Shown here one piece after another: positions 33,493-44,538 of a DNA stretch of 64,000 bases. Under the pieces are notes generated by a model. The model was given only the letters and a program-made list of their open reading frames with translations, did no database searches and was not told the DNA's origin. Numbering within the stretch: the first letter of the stretch is position 1; each line of letters opens with the position of its first letter. Position numbers and translations under genes: made by a program. Origin of the DNA: Elymus sibiricus (lineage: Eukaryota > Streptophyta > Magnoliopsida > Poales > Poaceae); the NCBI GenBank assembly GCA_039707655.1, contig CM077666.1:306430166-306494165 (forward strand), given 5' to 3'.

Positions 33493-33848
33493 ATGTTTGC
33501 CCAAATAGTTGATCTCGACGAAACCTCTCGCAGCTGGCTGCCGCCGACCAAACGCCACCGCATTTTGTTTCTTCCCCTCGCCGACGCCTATCGGCACCGA
33601 CTTTCTCGACTCTGTTCGATTGGATTTTCTGCGGGATTTTACGCGGGGTTGGGCCGGGTTTTTTTTCTCATGCAGAACAAGGTAATTAATTTAGTGAAAT
33701 ATTTGTTCATCTCTTATCACAGTTCGTCTGTTCCTGTTAATCACCCGATGGAAATCGCTGTGGATTCATTTTTCTTCTAGCTGATTCGAGGGTGTGGTCG
33801 CGGCCAGTCGGACATGAAGTTCTATCTCACGATACCATATGACTTCAG

Positions 33849-35712
33849 TGTTGGGAACGTTGCATGGGAAACAAAAAAAATTTCCTACGCACACGCAAGA
33901 TCTATCCATGGTGATGAGCATCTACGAGAGGGAGAGTGAATCTACATACCCTTGTAGATCGCTAAGCGGAAGCGTTAATAAACGCGGTTGATGTAGTCGA
34001 ACGTCTTCGCGATCCAAATCGCCGAGCGTCCCGCGATCCAATCACGATCCTTCCGATCTAGTGCCGAACGGACGGCACCTCCGCGTTCAACACACGTACG
34101 GCTTGATGACGCCTTCACCTCCTCGATCCAGCGAGCGATGATGAAGTAGTGGTTGAGTTCCAGCAGCACGACGGCGTGGTGATGATGGTGAGGAACAATC
34201 TCTGCAGGGCTTCGCCAAGCGCTACGGAGATTATGACGGAGGAACTAGAGGGTTAGGGTTGCCGCACACGGCTTGGGGAAATCTTGATGTGTCTCGTGTG
34301 CTAGCCCTGCCCCTCTATTTATATGTTGAGCCTTGGGGTCTAAACTTGGAGTAAAAGCCTCCTCCGGGTCGGTTTTGCCCGCACAAGGTCGGTTTGGCCC
34401 GCAGGGAAAGAGTCCAACTCGGATCCCTGCCGAACCGTGCACAGCCGCGCACAAGCGGTAGTACCGCTTCACACAAGCGGTAGTACCGCTCGGGCGGTAG
34501 TACCGCTTCACACAAGCGGTAGTACCGCTCCGGCGGTAGTACCGCTTCACCAAGCGGTAGTACCGCTTACGCGGCAGCAAAACTACTTTTGCACTTTCCA
34601 ATACCTTGTGGGCTTTATCCCTTTGGCTCATATAAAGTGTTGCTGCACCCGAACACTTTGGTAAACATCCGGAACCCCTTCCGGTGAACTCCGGAACCCT
34701 TCCGGAGATCAAAACACTATTATCACATATATCAATCTTTACCTCCGGACTATTCCGGAGATCCTCGTCATGTCCGGGATCTTATCCGGGACTCCGAACA
34801 ACTTTCGGTCACCAACATAATAACTCAATTATACTAATCGTCACCAAACGTTAAGTGTGTAGACCCTGCGGGTTCGAGAACTATGTAGACATGACCGAGA
34901 CACCTCTACGGCCAATAACCAATAGCGGGACCTGGATGCCCATATTGGCTCCTACATATTCTACGAAGATCTTTTATCGGTCGAACCTCTATGTCAAGGA
35001 TTCAGTTAATCCCGTATGCTGTTCCCTTTGTTCTTCGGTATGTTACTTGCCCGAGATTCGATCGTCGGTATCACTATACCTAGTTCAATCTCGTTACCGG
35101 CAAGTCTCTTTACTCGTTCCGTAATACAAGATCTCGTGGCTAACACTTTAGTCACATTGCTTGCAAGGCTCATTGTGATGTTGTATTACCGAGTGGGCCC
35201 TGAGATACCTCTCCGTCATACGGAGTAACAAATCCCAGTCTTGATCCATGCCAACCCAACAGACACCCTCGGAGATACCTGTAGAGCACCTTTATAGTCA
35301 CCCAGTTACGTTGCGACGTTTGATACACACAAGGTATTCCTCCGGTGTTAGTGAGTTGCATGATCTCATGGTCAAAGGAACAGATACTTGACATGCAGAA
35401 AACAATAGCAATAAACTGACACGATCAAATGCTACGTTTACAGTTTGGGTCTTGTCCATCACATCATTCTCCTAATGATGTGATCCCGTTATCAAATGAC
35501 ATCTCATGTCAATGGCTAGGAAACCTTAACCATCTTTGATCAACGAGCTAGTCAACTAGAGGCTTACTAGGGACACAGTGTTGTCTATGTACCCACACAT
35601 GTATTTGAGTTTCCAATCAATACAATTATAGCATGGATAATAAACGATTATCATGAACAAGGAAATATAATAATAACCAATTTATTATTGCCTCTAGGGC
35701 ATATTTCCAACA
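33849..35712 (-). repeat. 3' LTR of BARE-type element
   Basis: 1864 bp. TATAAATA on the minus strand at 34316-34323. At about 34450-34573 it holds a minisatellite of AGCGGTA-G-TACCGCT hairpin words (CAAGCGGTAGTACCGCTT), one 39 bp period shorter than in the other LTR. Confidence 0.95.
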
Positions 35713-35762
35713 GTCTCCCACTTGCACTAGAGTCAATAATCTAGTTCACATCACTATGTGAT
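35713..35762 (-). other. Polypurine tract region of BARE-type element
   Basis: On the minus strand GCAAGTGGGAGAC immediately precedes the 3' LTR TGTTGG, as in BARE elements. The stop codon of the polyprotein is only 50 bp away. Confidence 0.75.
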
Positions 35763-38700
35763 TTACATTGTAATGAATCGAACACCCATGCAGTTCTGGT
35801 GTTGTTCATGTTTAGCCCTTGGAAGAGGTTTAGTCAACGGATCTGCAACATTTAGATCCGTGTGTACTTTGCAAATATTTATGTCGTCCTCCTTGATGTA
35901 ATCGCGGATGGAATTGAAACGTCGCTTTATGTGTCTGGTCCTCTTGTGAAATCTTGGTTCCTTGGCTAGAGCAATGGCACCAGTATTATCACAAAACAGA
36001 GTCATTGGGTTAAGCGCACTAGGCACTACTCCAAGATCTGTCATGAACTCCTTCATCCAGACACCTTCCTTCGCCGCCTCCGAGGCAGCGATGTACTCCG
36101 CTTCGCATGTAGAATCTGCTACCACGCTTTGCTTGGAACTGCACCAGCTAACCGCACCCCCATTAAGAATAAATACGTATCCGGTTTGCGACTTAGAGTC
36201 ATCCGGATCAGTGTCAAAGCTTGCATCGACGTAACCCTTTACGACGAGCTCTTGATCACCTCCATAAACGAGAAACATGTCCTTAGTCCTTTTCAGGTAC
36301 TTCAGGATATTCTTGACCGCCGTCCAGTGTTCCATTCCTGGATCACTTTGAAACCTTCCGACCATACTTATGGCAAGGCTGACATCGGGTCTTGTGCACA
36401 GCATTGCATACATGATAGAGCCTATGGCTGAAGCATAGGGGATGACACTCATCTTTTCTCTATCTTCTGCAGTTACTGGGCATTGAGTCTTACTCAACTT
36501 CACACCTTGCAAAACAGGCAAGAACCCCTTCTTGGACTGATCCATTTTGAACTTCTTCAAAATCTTATCAAGGTATGTGCTTTGTGAAAGTCCTATTAAG
36601 CGTCTCGATCTATCTCTATAGATCTTGATGCCTAATATGAAAGCAGCTTCTCCTAGGTCCTTCATTGAAAAACTCTTGTTCAAATATTCCTTTACGCTTT
36701 CCAGTATTTCTATATTGTTTCCAATCAGCAATATGTCATCCACATATAATATTAGAAACGCTATAGAGCTCCCACTCACTTTCTTGTAAATACAAGCTTC
36801 TCCGTAAACTTGTATAAACTCGAACGCTTTGATCACCTCATCAAAACGAAGATTCCAACTCCGAGATGCTTGCACCAGTCCATAAATGGATCGCTGGAGT
36901 TTGCAAACTTTGTCAGCATTCTCTGGATCGACAAAACCTTCTGGTTGCATCATATACAACTCTTCCTTAAGGTAACCGTTAAGGAACGCTGTTTTGACAT
37001 CCATCTGCCAAATTTCATAATCGAAAAAGGCAGCTATTGCTAACATGATTCTGACGGACTTAAGCATCGCTACAGGTGAGAAGGTCTCATCGTAGTCAAC
37101 TCCTTGAACTTGTGAAAAACCCTTTGCCACAAGTCGAGCTTTATAGACGGTGACATTACCGTCCGCGTCCGTCTTCCTCTTAAAGATCCATTTGTTCTGA
37201 ATGGCCTTACGCCCTTCAGGTAATACTTCCAAAGTCCATACTTTGTTTTCATACATGGATCCCATCTCGGATTTCATGGCCTCTAACCACTTCTCGGAAT
37301 CCGGGCCCATCATCGCTTCTCCATAGCTCGTAGGTTCATCGTTGTTTAACAACATGACCTCTAAGACAGGGTTGCCGTACCACTCAGGAGCAGTACGCGT
37401 CCTTGTCGACCTACGAGGTTCGATAGCAACTTGATCCAAAGCTTCATGATCATCATCATTAACTTCCTCTTCAGCTAATGTAGGCTCCACAGAAACAATT
37501 TTCTGCGCTGCGCTACTCTCAGGTTGAAGTAAAGGTTCAACAACCTCATCAAGTTCTATCTTCCTCCCACTCAATTCTTTCGAGAGAAACTCTTTCTCAA
37601 GAAATGTTCCGTTTTTAGCGACAAACACTTTGCCTTCGGATCTGAGGTAGAAGGTATACCCAACTGTCTCTTTTGGGTATCCTATGAAGACGCATTTCTC
37701 CGCTTTGGGTTCCAGCTTTTCAGGCTGAAGCTTTTTGACATAAGCATCACATCCCCAAACTTTAAGAAACGACAGCTTTGGCTTCTTGCCAAACCAAAGT
37801 TCATATGGCGTCGTCTCAACGGATTTCGATGGTGCCCTATTTAAAGTGAATGCATCTGTCTCTAATGCATAACCCCAAAACGATAGTGGCAAATCGGCAA
37901 GAGACATCATAGATCGCACCATATCCAATAAGGTTCGATTACGACGTTCGGACACACCATTACGCTGTGGTGTTCCAGGCGGTGTTAATTGTGAAACAAT
38001 TCCATACTGTCTTAAGTGACTGCCAAACTCATAACTCAGATATTCTCCTCCTCGATCAGATCGTAGGAATTTAATCTTCTTGTTACGATGATTCTCAACT
38101 TCACTCTGAAATTGTTTGAACTTTTCAAATGTTTCAGACTTGTGTTTCATTAAGTAAATATACCCATATCTACTTAAGTCATCAGTGAAGGTGAGAAAGT
38201 AACGATAACCACCGCGCGCCTCAATACTCATCGGACCGCACACATCAGTATGTATGATTTCCAATAAGTCACTTGCCCGTTCCATTGTTCCAGAGAACGG
38301 CGTTTTAGTCATCTTGCCCATGAGGCATGGCTCACATGTGTCAAGTGATTCAAAATCAAGTGACTCCAAAAGTCCATCAGCATGGAGCTTCTTCATGCGT
38401 TTTACGCCAATATGACCTAAACGGCAGTGCCACAAGAAAGTGGTATTATCATTATCAATTCTACATCTTTTGGCATCAATGTTATGAACATGTGTATCAT
38501 TACTATCGAGATTCAATAAGAATAAACCCCTCACATCGGGTGCATGACCATAAAAGATATTACTCATATAAATAGAACAACCATTATTCTCTGATTTAAA
38601 TGAGTAACCGTCTCGCAATAAACAAGATCCAGATATAATGTTCATGCTTAACGCAGGCACTAAATAACAATTATTCAGGTTCATCACTAATCCCGATGGT

Positions 38701-39746
38701 AATCGAAGAGCGAGCGTGCCGACGGTGATCACATCAACCTTGGAACCATTTCCCACGCGCATCGTCACTTCGTCCTTTGCCAGCCTCCGTCTATTCCGCA
38801 GTTCCTGTTTTGAGTTGCAAATATGAGCAACCGCACCGGTATCAAATACCCAGGCACTACAACGAGGGTTGGTAAGGTACACATCAATAACATGTATATC
38901 ATATATACCTTGTTTGTTGTTGGCCGCCTTCTTGTCAGCCAAATACTTGGGGCAATTCCGCTTCCAGTGTCCAGTTCCCTTGCAATGAAAACACACAGTT
39001 TCTGGTTTGGGTCCAGCCTTGGGTTTCTTCACGAGAGGAGCAACTGCTTTGCCACTCTTCTTGGAGTTACCCTTCTTACCCTTGCCATTTTTCTTGAAAC
39101 TAGTGGTTTTATTGACCATCAACACTTGATGCTCCTTCTGAATTTCAGACTCAGCGGCTTTCAGCATCGCAAACAGCTCGGCGACTGACTTGTTCATCCC
39201 GTGCATGTTATAGTTCAACACGAAGCTCTTGTCGCTAGGTGGCAATGATTGAAGAACTCTGTCAGTGATAGCCTCTGGCGGAAGGGGCATCCCTAACTCA
39301 GCCAGACGGGTGGAGTACCCAGACATTCTGAGCACGTGATCACTGATAGACCCGTTCTCCTCCATCTTGCAAGCATAGAACTTATCGGAGATCTCATATC
39401 TCTCGATCCGGGCATTCTTCTGAAAGATAAACTTCAACTCCTGGAACATCTCATATGCTCCATGACGTTCAAAACGTCTTTGAAGTCCCGGTTCTAAGCC
39501 ATACAACATTGCACATTGAACTATTGAGTAATCATCAGAACGAGCCTGCCAGGCGTTCACAACGTCTAGAGACTCAACTGGAGCGGGTGGATCACCAAGC
39601 GGTGCATCAAGGACATAAGCCTTCTGGGAAGCCGTAAGGATAATCCTTAGATTACGGGCCCAGTCCACAAAGTTACTTCCATCATCTTTCAACTTAGCTT
39701 TCTCTAGGAACGCATTAAAATTCAGGGGTGCTACTGCGCGAGCCAT
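35763..39746 (-). CDS. Intact BARE-type Gag-Pol polyprotein
   Basis: 1327 codons, ATG 39746 to TAA 35763, no interruption. Gag capsid ~20-200, Lys-rich linker, zinc knuckle CX2CX4HX4C (CFHCKGTGHWKRNC, ~251-264). Protease FDTGAVAH (~300). Integrase zinc region HCRLGHIG with CEPCLMGK (~440-480); catalytic Asp in IHTDVCGP (~501), Asp in RSDRGGEY (~563), Glu in GVSERRNRT (~599). RT with VYKARLVAKGFSQ, QMDVKTAFLNG and YVDDIL (~1000). RNase H with YVDASFDTD (~1172) and CEAEYIAA, ending DPLTKPL. Integrase precedes RT, so copia. The product assembles virus-like particles in the cytoplasm, reverse transcribes the element RNA and integrates cDNA in the nucleus. All catalytic residues I can check are present; this is the only complete polyprotein in the window. 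Confidence 0.95.
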   Translation of the reverse strand: MARAVAPLNFNAFLEKAKLKDDGSNFVDWARNLRIILTASQKAYVLDAPLGDPPAPVESLDVVNAWQARSDDYSIVQCAMLYGLEPGLQRRFERHGAYEMFQELKFIFQKNARIERYEISDKFYACKMEENGSISDHVLRMSGYSTRLAELGMPLPPEAITDRVLQSLPPSDKSFVLNYNMHGMNKSVAELFAMLKAAESEIQKEHQVLMVNKTTSFKKNGKGKKGNSKKSGKAVAPLVKKPKAGPKPETVCFHCKGTGHWKRNCPKYLADKKAANNKQGIYDIHVIDVYLTNPRCSAWVFDTGAVAHICNSKQELRNRRRLAKDEVTMRVGNGSKVDVITVGTLALRLPSGLVMNLNNCYLVPALSMNIISGSCLLRDGYSFKSENNGCSIYMSNIFYGHAPDVRGLFLLNLDSNDTHVHNIDAKRCRIDNDNTTFLWHCRLGHIGVKRMKKLHADGLLESLDFESLDTCEPCLMGKMTKTPFSGTMERASDLLEIIHTDVCGPMSIEARGGYRYFLTFTDDLSRYGYIYLMKHKSETFEKFKQFQSEVENHRNKKIKFLRSDRGGEYLSYEFGSHLRQYGIVSQLTPPGTPQRNGVSERRNRTLLDMVRSMMSLADLPLSFWGYALETDAFTLNRAPSKSVETTPYELWFGKKPKLSFLKVWGCDAYVKKLQPEKLEPKAEKCVFIGYPKETVGYTFYLRSEGKVFVAKNGTFLEKEFLSKELSGRKIELDEVVEPLLQPESSAAQKIVSVEPTLAEEEVNDDDHEALDQVAIEPRRSTRTRTAPEWYGNPVLEVMLLNNDEPTSYGEAMMGPDSEKWLEAMKSEMGSMYENKVWTLEVLPEGRKAIQNKWIFKRKTDADGNVTVYKARLVAKGFSQVQGVDYDETFSPVAMLKSVRIMLAIAAFFDYEIWQMDVKTAFLNGYLKEELYMMQPEGFVDPENADKVCKLQRSIYGLVQASRSWNLRFDEVIKAFEFIQVYGEACIYKKVSGSSIAFLILYVDDILLIGNNIEILESVKEYLNKSFSMKDLGEAAFILGIKIYRDRSRRLIGLSQSTYLDKILKKFKMDQSKKGFLPVLQGVKLSKTQCPVTAEDREKMSVIPYASAIGSIMYAMLCTRPDVSLAISMVGRFQSDPGMEHWTAVKNILKYLKRTKDMFLVYGGDQELVVKGYVDASFDTDPDDSKSQTGYVFILNGGAVSWCSSKQSVVADSTCEAEYIAASEAAKEGVWMKEFMTDLGVVPSALNPMTLFCDNTGAIALAKEPRFHKRTRHIKRRFNSIRDYIKEDDINICKVHTDLNVADPLTKPLPRAKHEQHQNCMGVRFITM

Positions 39747-41027
39747 GATCTACAACATAAATATAGCAAAGACAACTTAGACTATTGTTCTTAGATAATG
39801 AGTTTAGTTAATCATATTACTTAAAAACTCCCACTCAAATTGACATCCCTCCGATCATTCGAGTGTAACATGATCCAAATCCACCAACTCAAGTCCGATC
39901 ATCACGTGAGTTGAGGTGGTTTCAATGGTGAACATCTTCATGTTGATCATATCTACTATATGACTCATGTTCGACCTTTCGGTCTCTTGTGTTCCGAGGC
40001 CATGTCTGTACATGCTAGGCTCGTCAAGTTTAACCCGAGTGTTCCGCACGTGCAACATGGCTTGCACCCGTTGTATGCGAACGTAGAGTCTATCACACCC
40101 GATCATCACGGCGTGTCTCGAAACGACGAACTTTCGCAACGGTGCACACTTGGGGAGAACACAATTTATCTTGAAATTTAAGTGAGGGATCACCTTATAA
40201 TGCTACCGTCGTCCTAAGCAAAATAAGATGCATAAAAGGATTAACATCACATGCAAATCATAAGTGACATGATATGGCCATGAACTTGTGCTTTTGATCT
40301 CCATCTCCAAAGCACCGGCATGATCTCCATCGTCACCGGCATGACACCATGATCTCCATCATCTTGATCTCCATCAACGTGTCGCCATAAGGTTGTCGCG
40401 CTGACTGTTGCTTCCACGACTATAGCTAACGTTTAGCGATAAAGTAAAGCATTACATAGCGCTTAATGATTGACACGCAGGTCATACAATAATTAAAGAC
40501 AACTCTATGGCTCCTGCCAGTTGCCGTACTCATCGACATGCAAGTCGTGATATTCTATACAAAACATGATCATCTCATACATCACATATATCTCATCATG
40601 TAATTGGCCATATCACATCACAACATACCCTGCAAAAACAAGTTAGACGTCCTCTAATTGTTGTTGCAAATTTTACGTGGCTGCTACGGGTTTGCAAGAA
40701 CCGTTCTTACCTACGCAAAACCACAACGTGATGTAGTGATTGCTTTTTGATCTTCTAAAAGAACCCTCTTCATTGAAATCGATTCAACTAAAGTGAGAGA
40801 GACAGACACCCGCTAGCCATCTTTATGCAACGAAGTTACATGTTAGTTGAAGGAACCTGTCTCGCGTAAGTGTACGCGTAATGTCGGTCCGGGCCGCTTC
40901 ATCTCACAGTACCGCCGAATCAAATATCAACTAGTAACGGCAAGCAATATGTATACAACCACGCCCACAACTCGTTTGTGTTCTACTCGAGATCTCATCT
41001 ACGCATAGACCTGGCTCATGATGCCAC
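39747..41027 (-). other. 5' leader and PBS of BARE-type element
   Basis: 1.28 kb non-coding leader between 5' LTR and Gag. The PBS next to the LTR reads TGGCATCATGAGCCAGG on the minus strand (41011-41027), matching the iMet complement TGGTATCAGAGCC with one substitution and one extra T. The remainder has several short uATG ORFs and likely packaging and dimerisation signals, none of which I can pin down. Confidence 0.6.
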
Positions 41028-42930
41028 TGTTGGGAACGTTGCATGGGAAACAAAAAAAAATTCCTACGCACACGCAAGATCTATCCATGGTGATGAGCAT
41101 CTACGAGAGGGAGAGTGAATCTACATACCCTTGTAGATCGCTAAGCGGAAGCGTTAATAAACGCGGTTGATGTAGTCGAACGTCTTCGCGATCCAAATCG
41201 CCGAGCGTCCCGCGATCCAATCACGATCCTTCCGATCTAGTGCCGAACGGACGGCACCTCCGCGTTCAACACACGTACGGCTTGATGACGCCTTCACCTC
41301 CTCGATCCAGCGAGCGATGATGAAGTAGTGGTTGAGTTCCAGCAGCACGACGGCGTGGTGATGATGGTGAGGAACAATCTCTGCAGGGCTTCGCCAAGCG
41401 CTACGGAGATTATGACGGAGGAACTAGAGGGTTAGGGTTGCCGCACACGGCTTGGGGAAATCTTGATGTGTCTCGTGTGCTAGCCCTGCCCCTCTATTTA
41501 TATGTTGAGCCTTGGGGTCTAAACTTGGAGTAAAAGCCTCCTCCGGGTCGGTTTTGCCCGCACAAGGTCGGTTTGGCCCGCAGGGAAAGAGTCCAACTCG
41601 GATCCCTGCCGAACCGTGCACAGCCGCGCACAAGCGGTAGTACCGCTTCACACAAGCGGTAGTACCGCTTGGGCGGTAGTACCGCTTCACACAAGCGGTA
41701 GTACCGCTCGGGCGGTAGTACCGCTTCACACAAGCGGTAGTACCGCTCCGGCGGTAGTACCGCTTCACCAAGCGGTAGTACCGCTTACGCGGCAGCAAAA
41801 CTACTTTTGCACTTTCCAATACCTTGTGGGCTTTATCCCTTTGGCTCATATAAAGTGTTGCTGCACCCGAACACTTCGGTAAACATCCGGAACCCCTTCC
41901 GGTGAACTCCGGAACCCTTCCGGAGATCAAAACACTATTATCACATATATCAATCTTTACCTCCGGACTATTCCGGAGATCCTCGTCATGTCCGGGATCT
42001 TATCCGGGACTCCGAACAACTTTCGGTCACCAACATAATAACTCAATTATACTAATCGTCACCAAACGTTAAGTGTGTAGACCCTGCGGGTTCGAGAACT
42101 ATGTAGACATGACCGAGACACCTCTACGGCCAATAACCAATAGCGGGACCTGGATGCCCATATTGGCTCCTACATATTCTACGAAGATCTTTTATCGGTC
42201 GAACCTCTATGTCAAGGATTCAGTTAATCCCGTATGCTGTTCCCTTTGTTCTTCGGTATGTTACTTGCCCGAGATTCGATCGTCGGTATCACTATACCTA
42301 GTTCAATCTCGTTACCGGCAAGTCTCTTTACTCGTTCCGTAATACAAGATCTCGTGGCTAACACTTTAGTCACATTGCTTGCAAGGCTCATTGTGATGTT
42401 GTATTACCGAGTGGGCCCTGAGATACCTCTCCGTCATACGGAGTAACAAATCCCAGTCTTGATCCATGCCAACCCAACAGACACCCTCGGAGATACCTGT
42501 AGAGCACCTTTATAGTCACCCAGTTACGTTGCGACGTTTGATACACACAAGGTATTCCTCCGGTGTTAGTGAGTTGCATGATCTCATGGTCAAAGGAACA
42601 GATACTTGACATGCAGAAAACAATAGCAATAAACTGACACGATCAAATGCTACGTTTACAGTTTGGGTCTTGTCCATCACATCATTCTCCTAATGATGTG
42701 ATCCCGTTATCAAATGACATCTCATGTCAATGGCTAGGAAACCTTAACCATCTTTGATCAACGAGCTAGTCAACTAGAGGCTTACTAGGGACACAGTGTT
42801 GTCTATGTACCCACACATGTATTTGAGTTTCCAATCAATACAATTATAGCATGGATAATAAACGATTATCATGAACAAGGAAATATAATAATAACCAATT
42901 TATTATTGCCTCTAGGGCATATTTCCAACA
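41028..42930 (-). repeat. 5' LTR of BARE-type element
   Basis: 1903 bp; TATAAATA on the minus strand at 41495-41502. The hairpin minisatellite at about 41628-41791 has one additional 39 bp period compared with the 3' LTR. Confidence 0.95.
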
Positions 42931-44376
42931 TTCAGGGAGCGCATGGTATGTTCAATCTCACCCTACCATGGTTGGAATGGCCTAATTTTATGAACATATA
43001 CCATATATTGCTATATTTGGATAAAAGGTGCCACATGCAACATAAACGTCAAAGAGGATTTTTTTTTCTAAATTAGACAAATTAATGATGTATTTTTCTT
43101 TCAGTTACTCTCATATTTGCATGAAATCTTGGTTACATTATCTGTTTAATTATATATTTTTGTACTTTTCTTTCAGCTCTTGTTCTGTTCTCTCAATTAC
43201 TCCCATATTTGCATGTTGCTCTGTTATTTCAATATATGTAATGATCTTAATTATCATTTCTCGCAGTACACCCCTTGCTTTGCAAGAACACGTGTATAAG
43301 GAAATCTTGGCCTTTACTTAGTTGATGACTCCATGGATGTCATATTGACCACGCAGCATGGGTTTACAATGACAGTTAGGGTAAAAATAGATAAAGATAG
43401 TCACTCCTATTTTGATGCGGACCTTTGGAGAAAATTTTCTAAGTTTTATGAACTGAAAGTTGGCAATAAAATTCTAGTGCGTGTACCACAACCTGGTCTA
43501 ATTAACATGGTTGTTTACTTCCCCAACGTCATCATCCGACCACAGTCTGATCGAGGTTAGTGTTCTTTCAACTTTCTCCATGTTGGCATATTAGTTAGCA
43601 AAATTAAAGTAATTTTTCTGACTAATTGATCACTATTTAAGCAACCAATTGGGATTTCATTTTCTGACTCTGTTCCTAGCCAACAACAATTTCTAATTAC
43701 CAATTTTGTCCACTATTCTTCTGCAATGTTCTGACTAAATAATCCCTTTCCACCTTTTAAGAAGGATATGTTGGAGGCATAGTTAACTATCTGTATATTA
43801 CCCATCATACCAAATTTCACTGGAAAGATTTGGAGCATATCATAAAATTTGTTGATAATCTGACAGACCTAGCAGAGCGTTTGAATGCTGGATTTGAGAT
43901 GGGAATAAATCTACCACTGGTGCACACATTGAACAAGACCAATTGTGTCAACAAAATGCTGCTACATTATAGTTAAAAAAGTGCTGGTACAAAGTCTTAT
44001 TTTTATGTTGTTGTTCATAAACTATATATAGCTTCAACGATATGTTACAATTGGTTTTTATTCTTCATTGCAACAGAAATTGCCCGCTGCAGCTGTTCCT
44101 GAATTGATTTTCCAACATCGTCAAATTACACTTGTGCGTGCTAAGAACGCCAAAGTGATTGTAAGGTACTGTATTTCCTGCACAAACGGAACCATTCAAA
44201 TGAATAGGTTCTCGGTTGTCCTGGCAATGCATCCACATTTGAAAATTGGAGACCTTTTATACTCATGCTCTATGAAGGAACAAGAGGGATCTTCCTTTTC
44301 ATTGACGAGATGCCGAGTCGCCGTGATCAAGTTGCTTCCAGCGGATAGTTGTGGTTGTTGGCCCTCTGCTTCATAA

Positions 44377-44538
44377 AATGCGCTAGTTGTTACTAACTTA
44401 AGTATGTAGATATGGACCATATGGTTCTCAAAATTGTTATGTTCGGAATTGTTAAGTACCGTGTTACCTAGATCCACCTTTTGTTCAATAGTGTCACCAC
44501 TATATGTTACTCAAATGCTGTTTGTCAAGTTCTTAAAT
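44377..44538 (+). other. 3' flank of the B3-like gene
   Basis: AT-rich and non-coding. Probably the 3' UTR or downstream region of the B3-like gene, cut by the chromovirus insertion at 44539; the host sequence resumes at 57081. Confidence 0.4.

Larger units (their letters stand above)
33849..42930 (-). mobile_element. BARE/WIS/Angela-type copia retrotransposon, complete
   Basis: 9082 bp on the minus strand with TSD TTCAG at 33844-33848 and 42931-42935. In element orientation: 5' LTR 42930-41028 (begins TGTTGGAAATATGCCC, ends GTTCCCAACA), PBS, 1.3 kb leader, one 1327-codon Gag-Pol ORF, PPT, 3' LTR 35712-33849. LTR start and end are diagnostic of the BARE/WIS/Angela group. LTRs differ by a 39 bp repeat-unit gain and only about two or three substitutions in 1.86 kb, so the insertion is young. 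Coding region, ends and PBS/PPT look functional. It interrupts exon 2 of the B3-like gene. Confidence 0.95.
33493..44376 (+). pseudogene. Double-B3-domain gene interrupted by a BARE-type element
   Basis: Proposed exons: 33493-33681 (donor AAG^GTAATT), 33781-33848 joined to 42936-42945 across the retroelement (acceptor TTCTTCTAG, donor CATG^GTATG), 43267-43555 (acceptor TCGCAG, donor CGAG^GTTAGT), 43765-~43974, and 44077-44376 (acceptor GCAACAG, stop TAA). Phases agree between the exons I could join. The first B3-like region starts MKFYLTIPYDF in exon 2 and continues TMTVRVKIDKDSHSYF...FYELKVGNKILVRV in exon 3. A second is in the last exon (LPAAAVPELIF...ITLVRAKN...LKIGDLLYSC). B3 folds bind DNA; two per protein is REM-like. 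Breaks: the BARE-type insertion in exon 2 and a TAA at 43297 in exon 3 if the 43266 acceptor is used. The exit from exon 4 is not resolved. Confidence 0.6.

Noticed and set aside
34450..34573. CRISPR-like regular repeats with short spacers
   Set aside because: Plant LTR minisatellite of hairpin words; no unique spacers and no cas genes.
34437..42612. Pairs of identical 60-170-codon ORFs in both BARE LTRs
   Set aside because: Same non-coding LTR sequence read twice; the repetitive RYYRxxGTT peptide comes from the hairpin minisatellite.
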